A DNA stretch of 64,000 nt, taken from the NCBI GenBank assembly GCA_016648135.1, contig JADDOH010002133.1, positions 62,001 to 126,000 on the forward strand, given 5' to 3'. The notes under the pieces were generated by a model. That model did not search any database. It was given only the letters and a program-made list of their open reading frames with translations, and was not told the origin of the DNA. The DNA is from Agrypnia vestita. Taxonomy: Eukaryota > Arthropoda > Insecta > Trichoptera > Phryganeidae. Shown piece by piece: positions 44,120 through 54,971 of the stretch (positions within the stretch are counted from its first letter, which is position 1; the number at the start of each line of letters is the position of its first letter). A program made the position numbers and the translations under genes.

Positions 44120-44236
44120 CGTTCGTTCTTTTTTTGACAAATTCAGGCTTCACCTACATACATTAGTGTTGGTAGCTCCATCATGCACCGCTGGTTCTGT
44201 TTTGTGCGAAATTCTTGATTTGGTTATTACTGTTAA
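44120..44236 (-). pseudogene. RTE-type LINE scrap
   Basis: Plus-strand CTACATACATTAGTGTTGG and ATGCACCGCTGGTTCTGTTT correspond to the HNGVLVPTLMYGSEAW segment of the copy at 29788-30445 (see 30230-30290). Confidence 0.5.
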
Positions 44237-44605
44237 AGTCTACTGAAATGTTATTTCAAAGTTATTTGTAACCACACTTTCGAGTGTGAGACGGATTCGG
44301 TCCATTTAGTCTAATTTGGTTTGTGATTATTTTCAAGACTAGACGTGCTTCGTCTATTCGGAACTGTTTTCGACCAGCAACATATGTAAATGTTGAGTGT
44401 ACTTGTTGCCTACGCACTTTGTGATTGATTTATTGAGACCGCTGATGGAATCCGTATTATTTTTAATTCATTCATTTGAAACATTTCGCAATGCCTCAAT
44501 TTCATATGCGAAATCGTGAGATCATTCAGTAATACAATAACTCACAAATATTGTTTAAAAAATTACATATTCTGAACAACAATGTACGTTTTATAGGGCA
44601 GCTAC

Positions 44606-45540
44606 CAGTGGCGTGCAGCGCATACAAGCAAAAAAGCTGTGCATTAGTAAAGATTCTGAGAAACAAATATTAATTAAATAATCCTTATCAGTAATGAGAA
44701 GTTTATTTTCTATTTCATTTATTAATATATGAATAGGTATAGAAATTAACCTAATCTCTTTTAAGAAAAAGTTGATTTAAAATTCTAGCCGTAATTCTCC
44801 TACGGCTAGAAGTTTTATTTCTGACGTTTCCATTCAACGTGACGTATCTGTTTTTTTTCGATTTAAAATTCTAGCCGTAAGCCTACGGCTAGAAGTTTTA
44901 TTTCCGACTTTTCTATGCTTAACTTCATGTCAATTCTTCATTTATTTTGCCAACCAATTTGTTCCACAGATATAGTCAAGTCGAGAAAAAAACCGTGTAT
45001 TTTTAATGCTGCGAGTTTTGTGCAATAGCGTCCTTCTTCGAAAGGTCCTATGCCAGGCACACGTCATGCAGAAATGTTATTTTTTACAAATTCCACCCAA
45101 AACTTTCGGTGTCAATTTTAATGTCTTTTCTATGGTAAATGTAAATACGAATACGACAAATACCATGTGTTATCTGTCATATCATAATGATATCATAAAA
45201 TGTTTGATTTATTTTTGTGAAAAGAAACGTATATCTGAAATTAGTATTGTTCCCGATTTAATTATATATAAATCGTCTTCGAAATATATTGAAATTTTTC
45301 GTCGTACTAGCTATACCTATATAAAATATTTATTTATTTAGGAAATATTGTTTACAATACTTCTTTTATAGTGGAGTTATTTTTGTGGATTGAAGCTACT
45401 CAAAATAGTTCATTATATATAGTTATTTTTTTTTTAAATGTATATACCCTTATAGGTATATGCGTATATATATATTTTTTTAATATAGGTATATAGTCGG
45501 TCACAGCATAACCTAAGTTTATGCCCACTGCAAGCCACTG
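44606..45540. mobile_element. hAT-type element, 935 bp
   Basis: Ends CAGTGGCGTGCAGCG and CTGCAAGCCACTG. Flanks GCAGCTAC (44598-44605) and ACAGCTAC (45541-45548) give an 8-bp duplication with one mismatch. An open frame at 45006-45341 shows no hAT transposase motif. It contains two copies of a CTACGGCTAGAAGTTTTATT block. Confidence 0.8.
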
Positions 45541-45616
45541 ACAGCTACCCGGGACACTGCCCGCAGCCCTCTAGGGCGCCGGAATCTCTTATTTTACATA
45601 GTTTAGAACTAATGAG

Positions 45617-45950
45617 TAGAGATGCACCGAAATTCGTTTCACATTCGGTATAGCCGAACTTGGCAACTTTTACAGAACTTCGTCTCCGGCCGAATTTCGT
45701 TTAAATCTACCGAACTTCGGTAACTTTTTAATTAACTAGCATTTGCCAGCGACTTCGTTGGTGTAGACTTCGATTTCATCCCACAGAAACCTATTACTGG
45801 GATAAAAAGTATTTTTTGTGCTTTTTCAGACAATAATCTATCTCTGTGCCAAATTTCATCCAGATCCGTTTAGAAGTTCTGGCGTGATTGAGTAACAAAT
45901 CCATCCATCTAAATTTTCACATTTATAAATATTAAATAAGTAGAATTTAA
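45617..45950. repeat. hAT-type end joined to a widespread insect repeat
   Basis: TAGAGATGCACCGAAATTCG resembles hAT termini, with inverted CCGAA words behind it. From 45745 the sequence GACTTCGTTGGTGTAGACTT and CCAAATTTCATCCAGATCCG belongs to a dispersed repeat very common in moths and butterflies. Confidence 0.45.
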
Positions 45951-46629
45951 ATAAGAAATGAAAAAGTATAAAGAAATTTAATTTAAAATGAAATCTAGAC
46001 AAGATGTTGATTTATAAGTAAATATGTAACGTGTGAATGGATTGTTTTTTATTCTTTAGAAAAGAAACCACGCAAGTATCAACAATATGCTTTAATAAAA
46101 TAAAATAATCAATTTTAATATATAATATTCTATAATAACCATCCAGAATTACGTTGTGCCCCTTAATTAATTAAAAAACACAGAGTAAATAAACAATTAC
46201 ACGTGTTATCGTGATGGCAGACTTTGTGTAAACCAAATTAATTATTTTTAACATCGTACGATATATTTCTGATACCATTGTGTCTTAGTCAGGACTGATG
46301 AACATTAACTGTTCCACTTGTTAAAATATGTAAAGTAGTCAATTGACAGCTGGGGGCGTGCCATCATTCGTGTTTAGGGTGGACACTGACAGAAAATTAG
46401 GAATATATTAAATGATTAGAAATACATTAAACAACCGATTATACATTTAAATAATAAATTGGTCGAACCATTGATAATTGGTTGTACAATTAGACTTTGT
46501 AACTAAATCTAAAGACGCATAAGAAATGCGGTGCTGGAAATCATATTAACAGTTCACAGAACTAACAGCGTGTAAAATATTAGAAGAAATAAAATGAAAA
46601 CAACGTACCTACATATAATATGTATATCT

Positions 46630-46900
46630 TCCGCAATTTGCGCATTCTGAAATAAAATTGAGACGAACTGATGCAATGAAGGGACAGATGGTTCTAGGCA
46701 AAGTCGAGGGAATCCGTCCCTTGGAGGATTGCCGACCAGAGGAGGGATCTGGTAAAGTCAGCAAGTAATGGTTCACTTCGGGAAGCCGCCAGGAATACCA
46801 CAGATAGGAACAGACGGCGACAGATAGCTTCGGCTGTGGCGCCATCATTATCAGTGTCTACCACTGCTCTGCCAGGGATATGATATAGTTAAACCAGAAA
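46630..46900 (+). pseudogene. RTE-type LINE 3' end
   Basis: KGQMVLGKVEGIR and EEGSGK-like readings, then GCGCCATCATTATCAGTGTC and an A-rich tail at 46899-46911, parallel the fragment at 19530-19790. Confidence 0.5.
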
Positions 46901-47089
46901 AGAAAAAAATCTTAAGAAACATGTTTACCAGAAATATTAAACCATTTACATGTTTTCACAGAAATAATGTATATATAACTGTTCGTAGTAAGGCATATAA
47001 AATTAGGTACAAAAAAGAATAGAAAGAGAGATTTACTAGGAGAATGGGAAGGTGGAGGTGGAAAAGGATGAGTTAGTCTGTTTTTTTTT

Positions 47090-47480
47090 TATTTATTTCT
47101 TAAGTTAGTTAATATTAAAGTTTGTAATTATTAACTAGTGTTTAACACTTTCATTCAAAGCTATTACTAATATACTATCCATAATAACCTACATATTTAC
47201 ATTTACATCTAATCTAATCTATGGTACAATCTATAATTAATAATACATCTTATGCTCTACAATTCTATACTATTTATGCAATAATTATAGCATTTGTTTT
47301 TAAATTCATTCATCTTATTTATAATCTTCATGTTTTCTGGCATCTTATCGTATATTTTAAGGCTACATTCACTGCAAATGCATATTTCGACGTTTTTATC
47401 CCGAAAATATGTTTTTATTATTCATTTATATTACACTGTTCACGCCAACTTGTTAAAATTGGCTTCCTTTGTGTGTAGTG
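47090..47480 (-). pseudogene. LINE C-terminus and 3' UTR, jockey/CR1-like
   Basis: The reverse strand reads LKIYDKMPENMKIINKMNEF then KNKCYNYCI, which fits the LYN-LP-EI----S---FK-KLK-YL end of jockey-type proteins. A (TTTA)-rich end lies near 47090. Confidence 0.55.
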
Positions 47481-47759
47481 TTATTGTTAAAAATTTAAAA
47501 TATATCAACACTAGTGGCATGTTTCAGAATCGTTGAACTTACGAAAATAAACTTTCTTTTCCATTCAACAATGTTTTTTCGAAATATTCTAAAAACAAAA
47601 AGGAATTGCTTAATGACACTAGACGAAAGCGATTTATGGCGTCCGCAACATGTTCGGAAACAATAACAAAAACATTATCTTAATTTATTGTTCGGATAAA
47701 TCGTGTGTTTTTTGTAAGATTTTTCAATTCTTTTCTCGCTCATCAGTCCGTTCGACTAA

Positions 47760-47904
47760 GGGCCGGTTGTTTTAAGTTGGATTAAAGTAAGCGTTCTTTT
47801 AAAGCATAGATTTTTACGTTCTCCACCAACCAGACGATCCGTTTTCGTAAAAATCTATGCTTTAATCGAACGCTTACTTTAATCCAACTTGAAACAAACG
47901 GGCC
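47760..47904. mobile_element. 145-bp foldback element with TAA duplication (PIF/Harbinger-like)
   Basis: Arms of about 60 bp are nearly perfect inverted repeats (GTTGGATTAAAGTAAGCGTT; AAGCATAGATTTTTACG). Flanked by TAA on both sides (47757-47759 and 47905-47907), the duplication made by PIF/Harbinger transposases. Loop only about 27 bp. Confidence 0.78.
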
Positions 47905-47984
47905 TAAGAGCATTTATTGTCACAGGTTTCCGATAATCCAGTTTACCGATAATATGGCTTTGTTTTATTTTTTCTTTTATTATA

Positions 47985-48275
47985 TTTCTTTATTAATTTA
48001 TTTTTTCCTTTTTTTAATGTCGTCATCGTCATCTTCGTCCCCTTACCTTCAACCATAGTAGAGTGTTTCCATCTTCCCCTGTCCTGCGCCACTTCGTTAC
48101 CAATTGCCCTATCTGTATTCATGTAATCCTTTTTGTTATTTTCCCAGATAATCTGGGACAAATATAAAATAACAAAAAACTATAGCCGCCAAGCCACACA
48201 CATCTTCTAGCTCTTCTGGTATTTGCAAGACGTGGCCAACCCACCTCGGTTGGGATCTTTTTATGTGTAGGAGTA
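47985..48275 (-). pseudogene. RTE-type LINE fragment
   Basis: The minus strand reads RWVGHVLQIPEELED, matching RWLGHV-RM-E, then NTDRAIGNEVAQDRGRWKHS, the -A-DR--W--- segment. Confidence 0.55.
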
Positions 48276-49199
48276 GCGGCTCCATTCCGAGTAACTAACT
48301 CCCTTATGGCTTTTCACGCCGTTGATTGGTGCACTCCATATAATAAATGCGTGGGGCTGTGGTGAACAAGGGCTAGCGCGCACTATAGCCTTAAAGGCAG
48401 CAACTATTTCAGCCAATCAGATTAAAGATACGTACCACGCGACCCTTAAGCCGACCTCAAATATTGCGACGACCATTTTGTCAACAACCGTTGTAGCCTT
48501 TACAATATTCACGTAGTTTAACCTGTAAAACATGTTCAAATAAAACTCAACCTCAAACAGATAGTATTAATTAAACTCTATGTTATCCTGCCTCGTCCTC
48601 CAAGCCTTGCTCCACACTTTGCTACAAACGACAGGAACACTGAATACGGAAAAGTTCTCCCGGTTGGATGGGAATTCTTCACAACTGCCGTGTCAGGGGA
48701 TATTCCATCCCCTGATGCGGTACATAATCACAACCAATCCGCCTAAGGTCTCAATACGAACTAGATTTAAATGAAATCAATTTGATCTCTTAACTCGGCA
48801 TTATCACTGCACTGTAAAGAGAACGTCAAACGTCAAATAACGATTTTTATATATTTGTAAACTTATATTTTACGTCACTGACTGTGACCAAAGCTCTCGC
48901 GCTACTGTGCTACTGATTTCATTGTGAGAAAATGCAACGGGCAGGTACTAAGGTCTGGAGAGGTGGCAGACAATAAATTGCTAATGCCGTTTAGAGTTAA
49001 TGGCAGGACGGTTGCCAGCACTGGGAAATTGAGAAAATTCAAATTTGTACCTGCCATTAGTGTTTTCCTAATGGTCCATGTCTATTGATGGGATTTTTAT
49101 AGGATTTTCGAATCGAGGCAATCTCTGTGATGAGTTTCACTTCTGTGAGATTCTTTGCAGACTTCTTTAGACTTTCATAGTCCAGGAGACTGGACTACC

Positions 49200-49475
49200 A
49201 CTTCAGAATATTTTGAGTATGTCCAAACTTTTCAGAACAGAACTGGATTTTTGTCACAGGGACATCAATAATCAATTAATGTATATTATAGATGTCTTAC
49301 GAAATGGAAATGGCGAACGTTACATATGTGTCAAGTGATCACTTAAGCCAGCCGTACGATAGGTCGTAAGTCCTATGTACCTACTCTCCATAAAGACTTC
49401 TATACCTACTCTCCCTTAGTAAAAAAATATACAGTTTCGTTTCTGTGAGACATCTATAATATACATTAATTGATT
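49200..49475. mobile_element. Miniature element with ATTAATGTATATTATAGATG ends, copy 1
   Basis: 49270-49475 has inverted ends (AATCAATTAATGTATATTAT and complement) enclosing AAGTGATCACTTAAGCCAGC. Its flank at 49200-49265 (TTTTGAGTATGTCCAAACTT ... CACAGGGACATCAAT) recurs inverted at 57465-57535 and 57685-57750. Confidence 0.65.
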
Positions 49476-49498
49476 ACTACCACTTCGTTTGTTGTTGG

Positions 49499-49670
49499 TA
49501 GTAGTTTGTTGGTCTTGTGGTTAGGACTCTCGCCTCGTGATCCTAAGGTCGCGGGTTCGAATCTCACTCCAGACTAGCTGGTTAGTCCTATTTTCATAGC
49601 ACAAGCATTTAGCTTAATTTGAAAATAAAAAGAATATTGATGTGACACGTATTCCGTGTTCGCATATCTA
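49499..49670 (+). mobile_element. tRNA-derived SINE (family S1)
   Basis: Head GTTTGTTGGTCTTGTGGTTA, B box GGTTCGAATCTC, tail AATATTGATGTGACACGTAT. The best-preserved copy of the family in this window. Its head is tRNA-like and could fold, but the acceptor ends do not match. Confidence 0.8.
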
Positions 49671-50397
49671 TTAAAAAAAACGTCTAACGTAAAATATAAG
49701 TCCACTTATCAGTGGCCATGATGATCCGTTCATGACGTCTCTTCCTCCCCTTCTGGGGGTGGTTGCCGAAGAATCTTGACTATCGCGACGCGTTAGGGTG
49801 TACAGTGGCTAATTCTATTCAGTTAACATGTTTGTAAATGAGTGAATGCAGTATTAAAACTGCTTATTTTCTTTTATTTTGTTAAAACATTAAAATTCAT
49901 CTGTTTCAAAAATTGTTACAATAAATTAATGGTTTTCTTTGCTGAGAGCAACTGATTAGAGTAGCTATAATCACTTCTAAAACAGTTCCAGGAAAGGGTG
50001 GGTACCTTTCAATTGATAATCGGTTGGATGAATTTGAATCGACTGATTAGATTACATTTGAGCCGTTAAAACGGAATAAATATTTATAGCTCGATGTCTT
50101 TCGTTCGCCTAACTGTTAAAAATAAATACATAGTTTTAGCTAGACGTGCCTAGTCATGCTGTCAAATCTACGGTCCAAGTATATACACACATTTGAGTTG
50201 TCTCTTTTTATATCCAGATTAAAATCTTAACACATGGCACTGAGATTTGAGCGATTTAGTTGAGATAAATCTCAGATCAGATCAGATTCTTATCATATTT
50301 CCTAACGTGGACACGGGACACAAGAATATCAGCATTTGAAAACTATGTTAAGCCGGAATCACAAGACGTTTATATTTTCAAAATTTAAAAAATGTAA

Positions 50398-50745
50398 CAA
50401 ATTTATGAATCAATTAGAAAAATCAAATTAACAAAATAATATTTTAGCTGCTACCCGGATTCGAACCAACAGTCCTCCACTCTATCCGGGAATGGCGCGT
50501 TATCCGATTTCGCCACAGCAGCTTGGTAAATTAACGTATATTTTTCGACTTTGTATATAGCCTCTTTTTAATTGATTAACACATATATTATTCCATTTTT
50601 GAAAGCAATCTACTTTTTATAATGCAATAGTCACAAATAACTTTGTGTATCTACCGCTAGTAGATGCCAGAATTAAATAATACGTAACTACAGTTTTTTT
50701 TTTCTGTATGTCTTTTCTAATTAATTAATAAATTTATTAATAATT
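50398..50745 (-). mobile_element. Inverted-repeat element enclosing a tRNA-like sequence, copy 2
   Basis: Outer words ATTTATGAATCAATTAGAAA and TTCTAATTAATTAATAAATT are inverted. The minus strand at 50451-50524 is tRNA-like: GCTGCTGTGGCGAAATCGG start, B box GGTTCGAATCCG, TAGCAGC end that pairs with the start. Confidence 0.6.
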
Positions 50746-50749
50746 CACA

Positions 50750-52390
50750 GAACTTTGTTCTGAAATTGCAGCTGCACAATAATTTTTTTGATACGGGTAC
50801 CTGAGCGATAAATTTGTTTCTTTAAATTTAAGTATTTGAGTTATAAATTTTTGTCGCCTGTTTCTGAAATGGTCACTTTAGCCCAGTACAATCAAGTTTC
50901 ATCATAGTTTTCTTTCAAAGCTTTGCTTTTATTTACATACCTTAATACATGATTCTGGTAGGGATGACAATTTTTTTTTCTAAAATTATTTTTGAAAGAT
51001 AAGTCCCCAAGATCTTCTGAATGAATACGAGCCAGATGCCAAAACTTCATAACAGAAATCGGCTTATATAAAAATGCTTTACGTAATGCACACACAACTG
51101 CGACGCCATCTGAAGACAGATTCAGCCTTTCTCTAAATAAAGTGCTTCGTGGCTTTGATAGTTTTTTTTGTTGGAAATCTGACCTGTTAACAATTTTATA
51201 TCTGAAATATATTGATCAACGTCATACGCTGGCACGTTACACGCGTCATTGTATCTCATTATAGTAAACAGGTATGAATAAATGTAATAGGAAAATAAAT
51301 ATTTGCAGATAAGTGATTTTCACTTAAATGGAAACAAAATGTTCCCGAGAAAGTATCGATTGTGGTGTGTCCATCTCAGAGACCCCCGTAGAGAGATTCT
51401 TAATGCTGCTCTTTCAAAGCATGAACGGTAATTATTGGATACCCATTCATCTCCTCTCCCATCCCTCAAGAATGAGGATAACGACTTATCGAACAAATAC
51501 CGACCAACTTGCACAGGTCTGTTATCTAAAGCTGGCACGCTCACAGTACTCACACCAGTACAATTTTATTATACAGCATATATAAAAAGTCATTTTTTAT
51601 TATTTTAACAAATTAAAAATACAATGTTTTTAAAGGCACTTGGTAAACCGACGTTTGATATAATTGTCACATGATCTACTTTTTTATTAAAAGGCTGTTA
51701 TATTAAACCACCGTTTTTAAAAGCTCAATTCGGTGGGTTGTGTACAAAAAAAAAACGATAGGATATTGTAAGAAATATAATATTTATTTTGTTACATTAT
51801 TTCTTCTAATCGGGATCGCAAATCAATTTTTCTACGCCACTTTAATCAAACATGGAATAAAACAAAACATCACGATAGATTTCGTAATAGTAGTAAAAAC
51901 AAAACAATAACAGTCTCTGTCACGCTCATAAGCTTGGTCGCGTGCGAGAGAGACAGAGAGATTTTTGGAGATACGTATGCAGTGCAACGTCACCCCGTGC
52001 GTTTGCGCGGAGAAAAGTGTGAATGTGTGTATACGCCAGCTTTAGTTAACAGACCTATACATAATAAAACAAGGGCACTTTTAAGCGATTGTGGCATTAG
52101 ATATGAGCCTGTACTATATATACTATTCACATATAACTAAAAGAGTAGTAAGTTTTTGGTAAGCAAACAGGCTCATCGGAATGAATTCATTTTGTCATTT
52201 TTAATTAATGTTAATTATATGTTAAATAATAAAATATTATTATAGAAAACTTATTATATTACTGCTAAATATTTGAATATTTATACAGAAAAACGTCGCC
52301 GAAAAAGTTTCGTATTTTTTTTAACGAACGGAAAATTTAAATAAAATTAATATAACTCAAAAGTTATGTAATTCTAAATTTGAGTTTAGC
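50750..52390. other. Unassigned sequence
   Basis: No host gene recognised. A minus-strand frame at 50892-51130 (ALRKAFLYKPISVMKFWHLA) is open for about 70 codons without a known domain; it may be an old transposase piece. 51330-51590 and 51930-52060 hold unremarkable short frames. Confidence 0.3.
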
Positions 52391-52512
52391 ATGAATAATT
52401 TTGTTCCGTCCGGTGTACATCGCGTACCGTCGCGTGACGTCATCTCTCGTACCCGTTGTACATCGCAGCTCGTGCTCCGGTGCGCTGCTATGCGGACGCG
52501 TGACGTCACAGG

Positions 52513-53003
52513 TAGGGAATGCAATCCCGAATCGGGATTGCCCTTTCGGGATCCCTCGAGATTAGAATTTCAAACCCCCAGGGAACCCTAGGGATCGGGA
52601 TCCCGAATACTTTTATGTTTTTTTGTTTATAGAGCTGAATAGCAATTAAAGACAACGCCTTGTATTTTTATATCATCAATTTTAATAAAATATTCATTAT
52701 TAATCACCGCTTTCAAGTTTTTGTAGGCGTTTTTCCAAGCAGCCATGTAGAGTTAGTACCTAGTAGTTTTTATTACTATGTTAGGTTGATAAAATACAGC
52801 AAATATTATTCAAAGCTACTTTCATTATTTGAATGTGACATGAAGACAAGTTTTAAGTACTTAAAAGCTCTATAGACATACACAATTAAACATACAAAAC
52901 ATAAAAATGTTGATCAATCCCGATAATCTCGTCCGATTTTTCGGTTCGGGATTGATCTCGTTAAATGCCTCGAGAATTCGCGGGATCGGGATTGCATTCC
53001 CTA
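52513..53003. mobile_element. hAT-type miniature element, 491 bp
   Basis: Ends TAGGGAATGCAATCCCGA and complement. Flanks GTCACAGG (52505-52512) and GTCACAGA (53004-53011) form an 8-bp duplication with one mismatch. Both ends carry repeated CGGGAT words that can pair within each arm. Confidence 0.85.
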
Positions 53004-53342
53004 GTCACAGAGGCTGTTGGATGTAAATCATTCCATGCTAAAATGCATAACTTTATTATATATTATTTTTCTCTGTTATTTATTGACAGATTTCAACATT
53101 TTTTCACTGGTTTATTAGTTATTAGCTAATTAGAAGTGAGGGTCCCTCATCAGACTCAAGAGCTTCTCTTCACTGATGAGGTCTACATGACTGCAAAGTA
53201 GGATTAAAAAAATGTCAATTTGATATGTAAATATATAAGAATTGTATTTGTACCATATATTAAAAAAATATTATTTATTTTATGACGGTTATAAAATAAA
53301 ATGCATCAATATCAGTACATTCTATATTAGTAATACTGCAAT

Positions 53343-53450
53343 ATTTTTTTTTGGATATTGCCGCCTTTGCTTTTATACCCCACACATATGCGTCACATCA
53401 ATATTCTTACTATTTTCAAACTAAGCTAAACGCTTGTTCTATGAAAATCC
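53343..53450 (-). repeat. GGTATAAAAGC-type end joined to an S1 SINE tail
   Basis: GCCGCCTTTGCTTTTATACC is the right end of the family at 18416-18788. It runs directly into ACATCAATATTCTTACTATT, the reversed tail of SINE S1. Confidence 0.55.
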
Positions 53451-53617
53451 AATTTAATGGTTGATCTTCTGGGATGGACCAAAAATCTATTATATTTACT
53501 TCTTATTGATATATTTTTCATTCTATCATTTACTAATTTTCCTCATTTCCAATTCTTTAGAGTCTACGATGCTCTGAGAACTCTACGTGCGGCTATACCG
53601 CCTAATCTACTGCTACA

Positions 53618-54353
53618 AGTGCACAGATACACATGCTTCTTTAGTGGCATGCTAATGAGCATGCCAGTAATAAGCATGTCCTAACAACTGTACACACTTG
53701 CTCATTACTGGCTTGCTTATTAGTGGCATGCTCATAAATAAGCATGCCCAAAGCTAACAATCAAACACACATGCTTATTAGTGGCATGCTCTTGTCATAG
53801 AATAGAGACGCTCTTGTTCAAAATGACTGAAATAGATAATTCAAGTGAACCAATAAATCAAAAAAGTTCCCGAGTTTCCATCCGCACATTTTTGATTTTA
53901 GTTTGCCTATTAATAAAGTTTCGTAAACATTATTTCTCACTATATTATTTTTACACAACGGTGACCGAGTATTCCACAGACATTCGTGATTCCTATAATA
54001 AGTCACGAAAAATAATCTTTTATCATCTCCCCAACACGCCATATTTGTTTCATCTGTCGCGGACTGAGAAGATCGCATCGATAATACTAGCCGCGAAGCC
54101 CGCGAATGACATAAGCATGCTCATAAATAAGCAAGTCTGTTCACACATGCTCCAAAGATACCCGTTCTCTATGGTGAATGACAGTGGCATGCTTATAAAT
54201 CAACCGGCGGTTGATTTTTGAGCATGCCACTAGGTGGCATGCTCATTTCTAGCAATGTGCGTACACACATGCCACTAATAAGCATGCCACTAATAAGCAT
54301 GCCACTGATACACATGCACACGTGCCACTAAAGAAGCATGTGTATCAGACGCC
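53618..54353. mobile_element. Palindromic GCATGC element with MADF-like segment (family M), copy 2
   Basis: Collinear with 32937-33659 over about 730 bp, with a few indels and an extra palindromic block CAACCGGCGGTTGA near 54200, which is also in the short derivative. The flanks are not TTAA here, so the ends may have decayed. The minus-strand MADF-like segment reads FVTYYRNHECLWNTRSPLCK. Confidence 0.7.
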
Positions 54354-54971
54354 TATAGCTTTGACACTTTTACTAACTACCTTATTAGCTAAACATGACA
54401 TGTTTCATTTGTTACATGAATTTGGAAGGGTAAAAAAGATTAATTTTCCTCACAGACTTTTGAAGTATTTAAAGCAGTAAAATAATTTGTAATCATGGTC
54501 TACGTATGATACAAATATAGAGTACGCTACCATTGTCTCAGGAATTTGAAGCAAATTGGTTGGGAGCTTCCAATTCCTGCTAATGGTATTTAGGTGTTAA
54601 TAAATATCCAAAATCAATACACTGCGCCGTGCAACCCCTTCAGTACAAGCTGGAGGAATATCTGTTGTTAAATTTAACCTATATTATGTCGATAGTTTCA
54701 AATTATTTGTATGTAGAATTGTTTAGATGCCATCACTACTACCGTCATTCGTCGGAAGAGGACAAACTTTTGAATCGCTAAAACAATTTAAACATCTGGG
54801 AGCATGTTAGACAACTAATTTCTACAGTTTGATATATTCTTCTGGTACGACTGATCAATTTGTACGTTCTGTTATTCCATCGCCAATGATCTAGAAAACA
54901 CACAGACAGGCTTTCGGTGGGCCCTACCCATTTTGCATTTTTGTCCAATTCTCTTTTTTCAGTTTGCATTT

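Noticed and set aside
50892..51130. Candidate host exon on the minus strand
   Set aside because: Open for about 70 codons with plausible composition, but no splice pattern, no family match and surrounded by repeats.
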